Of a stretch of 54,860 bases of DNA, positions 53,410-54,860 are shown in pieces. The notes beneath the pieces were generated by a model. That model ran no database searches, was not told the origin of the DNA, and saw only the letters and a list, made by a program, of their open reading frames with translations. The translations under genes were made by a program, and so were the position numbers. Location of the stretch: NCBI RefSeq assembly GCF_001641695.1, contig NZ_LSEF01000010.1, positions 2,673-57,532 on the forward strand, in the 5' to 3' direction. This DNA comes from Bradyrhizobium neotropicale. Its GTDB lineage: Bacteria; Pseudomonadota; Alphaproteobacteria; Rhizobiales; Xanthobacteraceae. Numbering within the stretch: position 1 is the first letter of the stretch; the number at the start of each line of letters is the position of its first letter.

Positions 53410-54860
53410 CACTACTTTGGCAGAAGCTATTTGCGCCAGTGTTTTTCAAGGATTTGTTTTCGGCAGTATGGGCACCGCTGAGACGGCGGCCGAAGGATGA
53501 GATCGACGATGGCGTGACGTACGGCGGGCATGGTTGGCTGAGGCGGAGGTCCGTTGATTCTTTTTTTTCCGCCCCGCGTGTGCGAGGCGACGATGCTGCA
53601 GGAAGGCGTAGGCAATCATTGTCATCAGGGCGTGGCGATGAAGACCCTGCCATGATCGCCCCTCGAAGTGATCAAGTCCGAGCTCCTCCTTCAACTGCTG
53701 ATGCGCCTGCTCACAAATCCATCTTGCCTTGATGGTGGCAGCTAGTGTGCGCAGATCCGTCGCCGCGGGGAGATTGGCAAGATAGTATTTCTTCTCCCCT
53801 GAGGCACGTTGCTCGCCAATGAGCCAAGCTTCGTCGCCCGGGAGATGCTGCTGACCCTTATCCCAAATCCGCTGAGGAGGGCCGTCGGCGGTGCGGACAC
53901 GGAGAGCAGCAAATCGGGCTTTCAGCCGACCTTTCGTCCCGCTGCGCCAGCTCACGGCTTTCCATTTGGCGCTGGCCAGCATTTGTTCTGCCGCAATCGA
54001 TAAGACATCGGGCACGTGGTGCTTTCGTGGTTTCCCGCGGACCTTGGTAATCGGCCAAACGAGCTTCACATCGACCGGATACACCTTCAGGTGCCGAGGG
54101 ATGCCGACAGCCCAGGCCAGCCCGCGCTCTGTTAGCCCTTGTCGAAATGGTGCGCTAAGTCCGTATCCTGCATCCGCCAGCACACATCCAAAGCGCACGT
54201 TGGCTGCCGTCGCGCGGTCAATCTCGGCCAAGGCAATTTCCGGCTTGGACCGTGGCGTTCGGTGTTCGACTGGCACGCGAGCGCGCTTCAAACGAGACAC
54301 GTCGCTTGTCCAACTGTCAGGCAGAAAGAGACGTAACGCGACCATCACTGGCACTTCGCCGCGCGCGAGCGTCAAAGACACCAGCGTTTGGCAATTTGCC
54401 GTTTTGCCGAGAGCCGATGCGTATTGAGCCGCAACACCAACCGAGCGTTCGCCCTTCTTCGGCAGTGAGGTGTCATCAATAACGAGCACCGCATCCCTGC
54501 CGCCGACAAGTCGGTCCGCCTGGTTGAGCAGCTCCGTCTCCAGCGGCGTCGCGTCCCAGACACCGTCCGCAATGAAATGGTGCAGCTGATCGTAGTTGCC
54601 CGAGGCAAGGCGCTCCGCCATCGGCTGAACGCTCTTGCGATCGCCAGGACCAATCAGTCCCGCAACATACAGAGGACACATCCGCTGCCGAGTCTTATGG
54701 CCCAGCCGGTCCAAGAACGGCATCAGCCAGCGTTCAAGTTCGTCTTCCCATCCCGCCATGGTCAGCCCTCCAAGAGCCGACCACCCATGAATCATTGAAA
54801 AATTGATTCGGGAATCCTATAAAGCACAGCAAAACCGACAATCTGCCAAAGTAGTGCTAG
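53406..54860 (-). mobile_element. IS701-family insertion sequence with CTAG duplication
   Basis: CACTACTTTGGCAGA (53410-53424) and its exact complement TCTGCCAAAGTAGTG (54842-54856) are the terminal inverted repeats. CTAG flanks both ends (53406-53409, 54857-54860), the 4-bp YTAR-type duplication known for IS701. The element is complete. It sits in the 3' end of the IS5-family transposase gene. Confidence 0.88.
53446..54759 (-). CDS. IS701-family transposase, C-terminus frameshifted at A8
   Basis: The product starts at the ATG at 54759 (MAGWEDELERWLMPFLDRLG) behind GGAGGG. DDE parts are VLVIDDTSLPKKGERSVGVA (first Asp), FGCVLADAGYGLSAPF (second Asp) and HQQLKEELGLDHFEGRSWQG (Glu). At 53571-53578 there is an A8 run (minus strand). 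After it, this frame reads NQRTSASANHARRTS, unlike a family end. With A7 the frame would read RKKRINGPPPQPTMPAVR and continue to QRCPYCRKQILEKHWRK, stopping near 53427, which looks like the ancestral C-terminus. The catalytic core is unaffected. Confidence 0.85.
   Translation of the reverse strand: MAGWEDELERWLMPFLDRLGHKTRQRMCPLYVAGLIGPGDRKSVQPMAERLASGNYDQLHHFIADGVWDATPLETELLNQADRLVGGRDAVLVIDDTSLPKKGERSVGVAAQYASALGKTANCQTLVSLTLARGEVPVMVALRLFLPDSWTSDVSRLKRARVPVEHRTPRSKPEIALAEIDRATAANVRFGCVLADAGYGLSAPFRQGLTERGLAWAVGIPRHLKVYPVDVKLVWPITKVRGKPRKHHVPDVLSIAAEQMLASAKWKAVSWRSGTKGRLKARFAALRVRTADGPPQRIWDKGQQHLPGDEAWLIGEQRASGEKKYYLANLPAATDLRTLAATIKARWICEQAHQQLKEELGLDHFEGRSWQGLHRHALMTMIAYAFLQHRRLAHAGRKKKNQRTSASANHARRTSRHRRSHPSAAVSAVPILPKTNP

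Overview
The window reads as chromosomal DNA of a Bradyrhizobium-like alphaproteobacterium (Nitrobacteraceae). The basis is uniformly high GC, strong third-position GC in the genes, and the set of families: phasin, acetoacetate decarboxylase beside a patatin, PAS_5 (DUF1457), BTLCP transglutaminase-like protease, tandem PilZ, CHAD/CYTH, DUF5680, DUF1254, RMF/CrpP-like and many small alphaproteobacterial proteins. This assignment rests on recognising families from the translations; no database search was run.

Layout. 1-4.7 kb: end of an MFS exporter, threonyl-tRNA synthetase, a nitroreductase and a Tat-exported serine hydrolase. 4.7-7.2 kb: a large PAS-GGDEF-EAL protein. 7.2-10 kb: a degraded oxidoreductase tail, a small basic protein and a divergent aldo/keto reductase-LysR pair, followed by a perfect 30-bp inverted repeat. 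10-19.4 kb: a secreted proline-rich protein, RssA-like patatin, CBS-pair protein, rhomboid protease, a PAS_5 protein behind an elaborately folded leader, a Crp/Fnr regulator, a phasin, a membrane-anchored PfpI-like protein, a secreted COG4315-type protein and a GNAT enzyme. 19.4-25.9 kb: a DEAD-box helicase of DbpA type, a cupin, a membrane protein, a VOC/DUF5680/zinc-dehydrogenase cluster and a HAD phosphatase bracketed by two copies of a 70-bp repeat. 26-32.5 kb: two MFS genes (the second frameshifted), a tandem PilZ protein, a BTLCP protease, a CYTH-CHAD fusion and a 52-residue gene.

32.5-36.8 kb looks like accessory DNA: two short-chain-type oxidoreductases, one lacking the catalytic Tyr, next to an acetoacetate decarboxylase-patatin operon, ending at the relic of an IS5-family transposase. 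36.9-44.2 kb holds an exported amidohydrolase, then a GntR/FCD regulator divergent from a complete spermidine/putrescine-type ABC transporter whose last gene is a hydantoin/Asp-Glu racemase. This is a coherent uptake-and-racemisation cassette for an unidentified nitrogenous substrate, with a clean palindrome in the control region.

44.2-49 kb is a run of small genes: a zinc-ribbon protein, a coiled-coil membrane protein, two low-complexity secreted proteins, a translationally coupled pair (ribbon-helix-helix-like plus RMF/CrpP-like), a gamma-carbonic anhydrase and two membrane proteins. 49.4-52.3 kb carries two tandem DUF1254 genes. The window ends in nested insertion sequences: an IS701-family element inserted at CTAG into the 3' end of an IS5-family transposase gene. 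The IS701 transposase gene carries an A8 tract that shifts its C-terminus out of frame.

Functional threads are c-di-GMP signalling and surface attachment (PAS-GGDEF-EAL, PilZ, BTLCP protease), carbon and polyphosphate storage (phasin, acetoacetate decarboxylase, CHAD) and import of a nitrogenous compound. No tRNA, rRNA or CRISPR array was seen.
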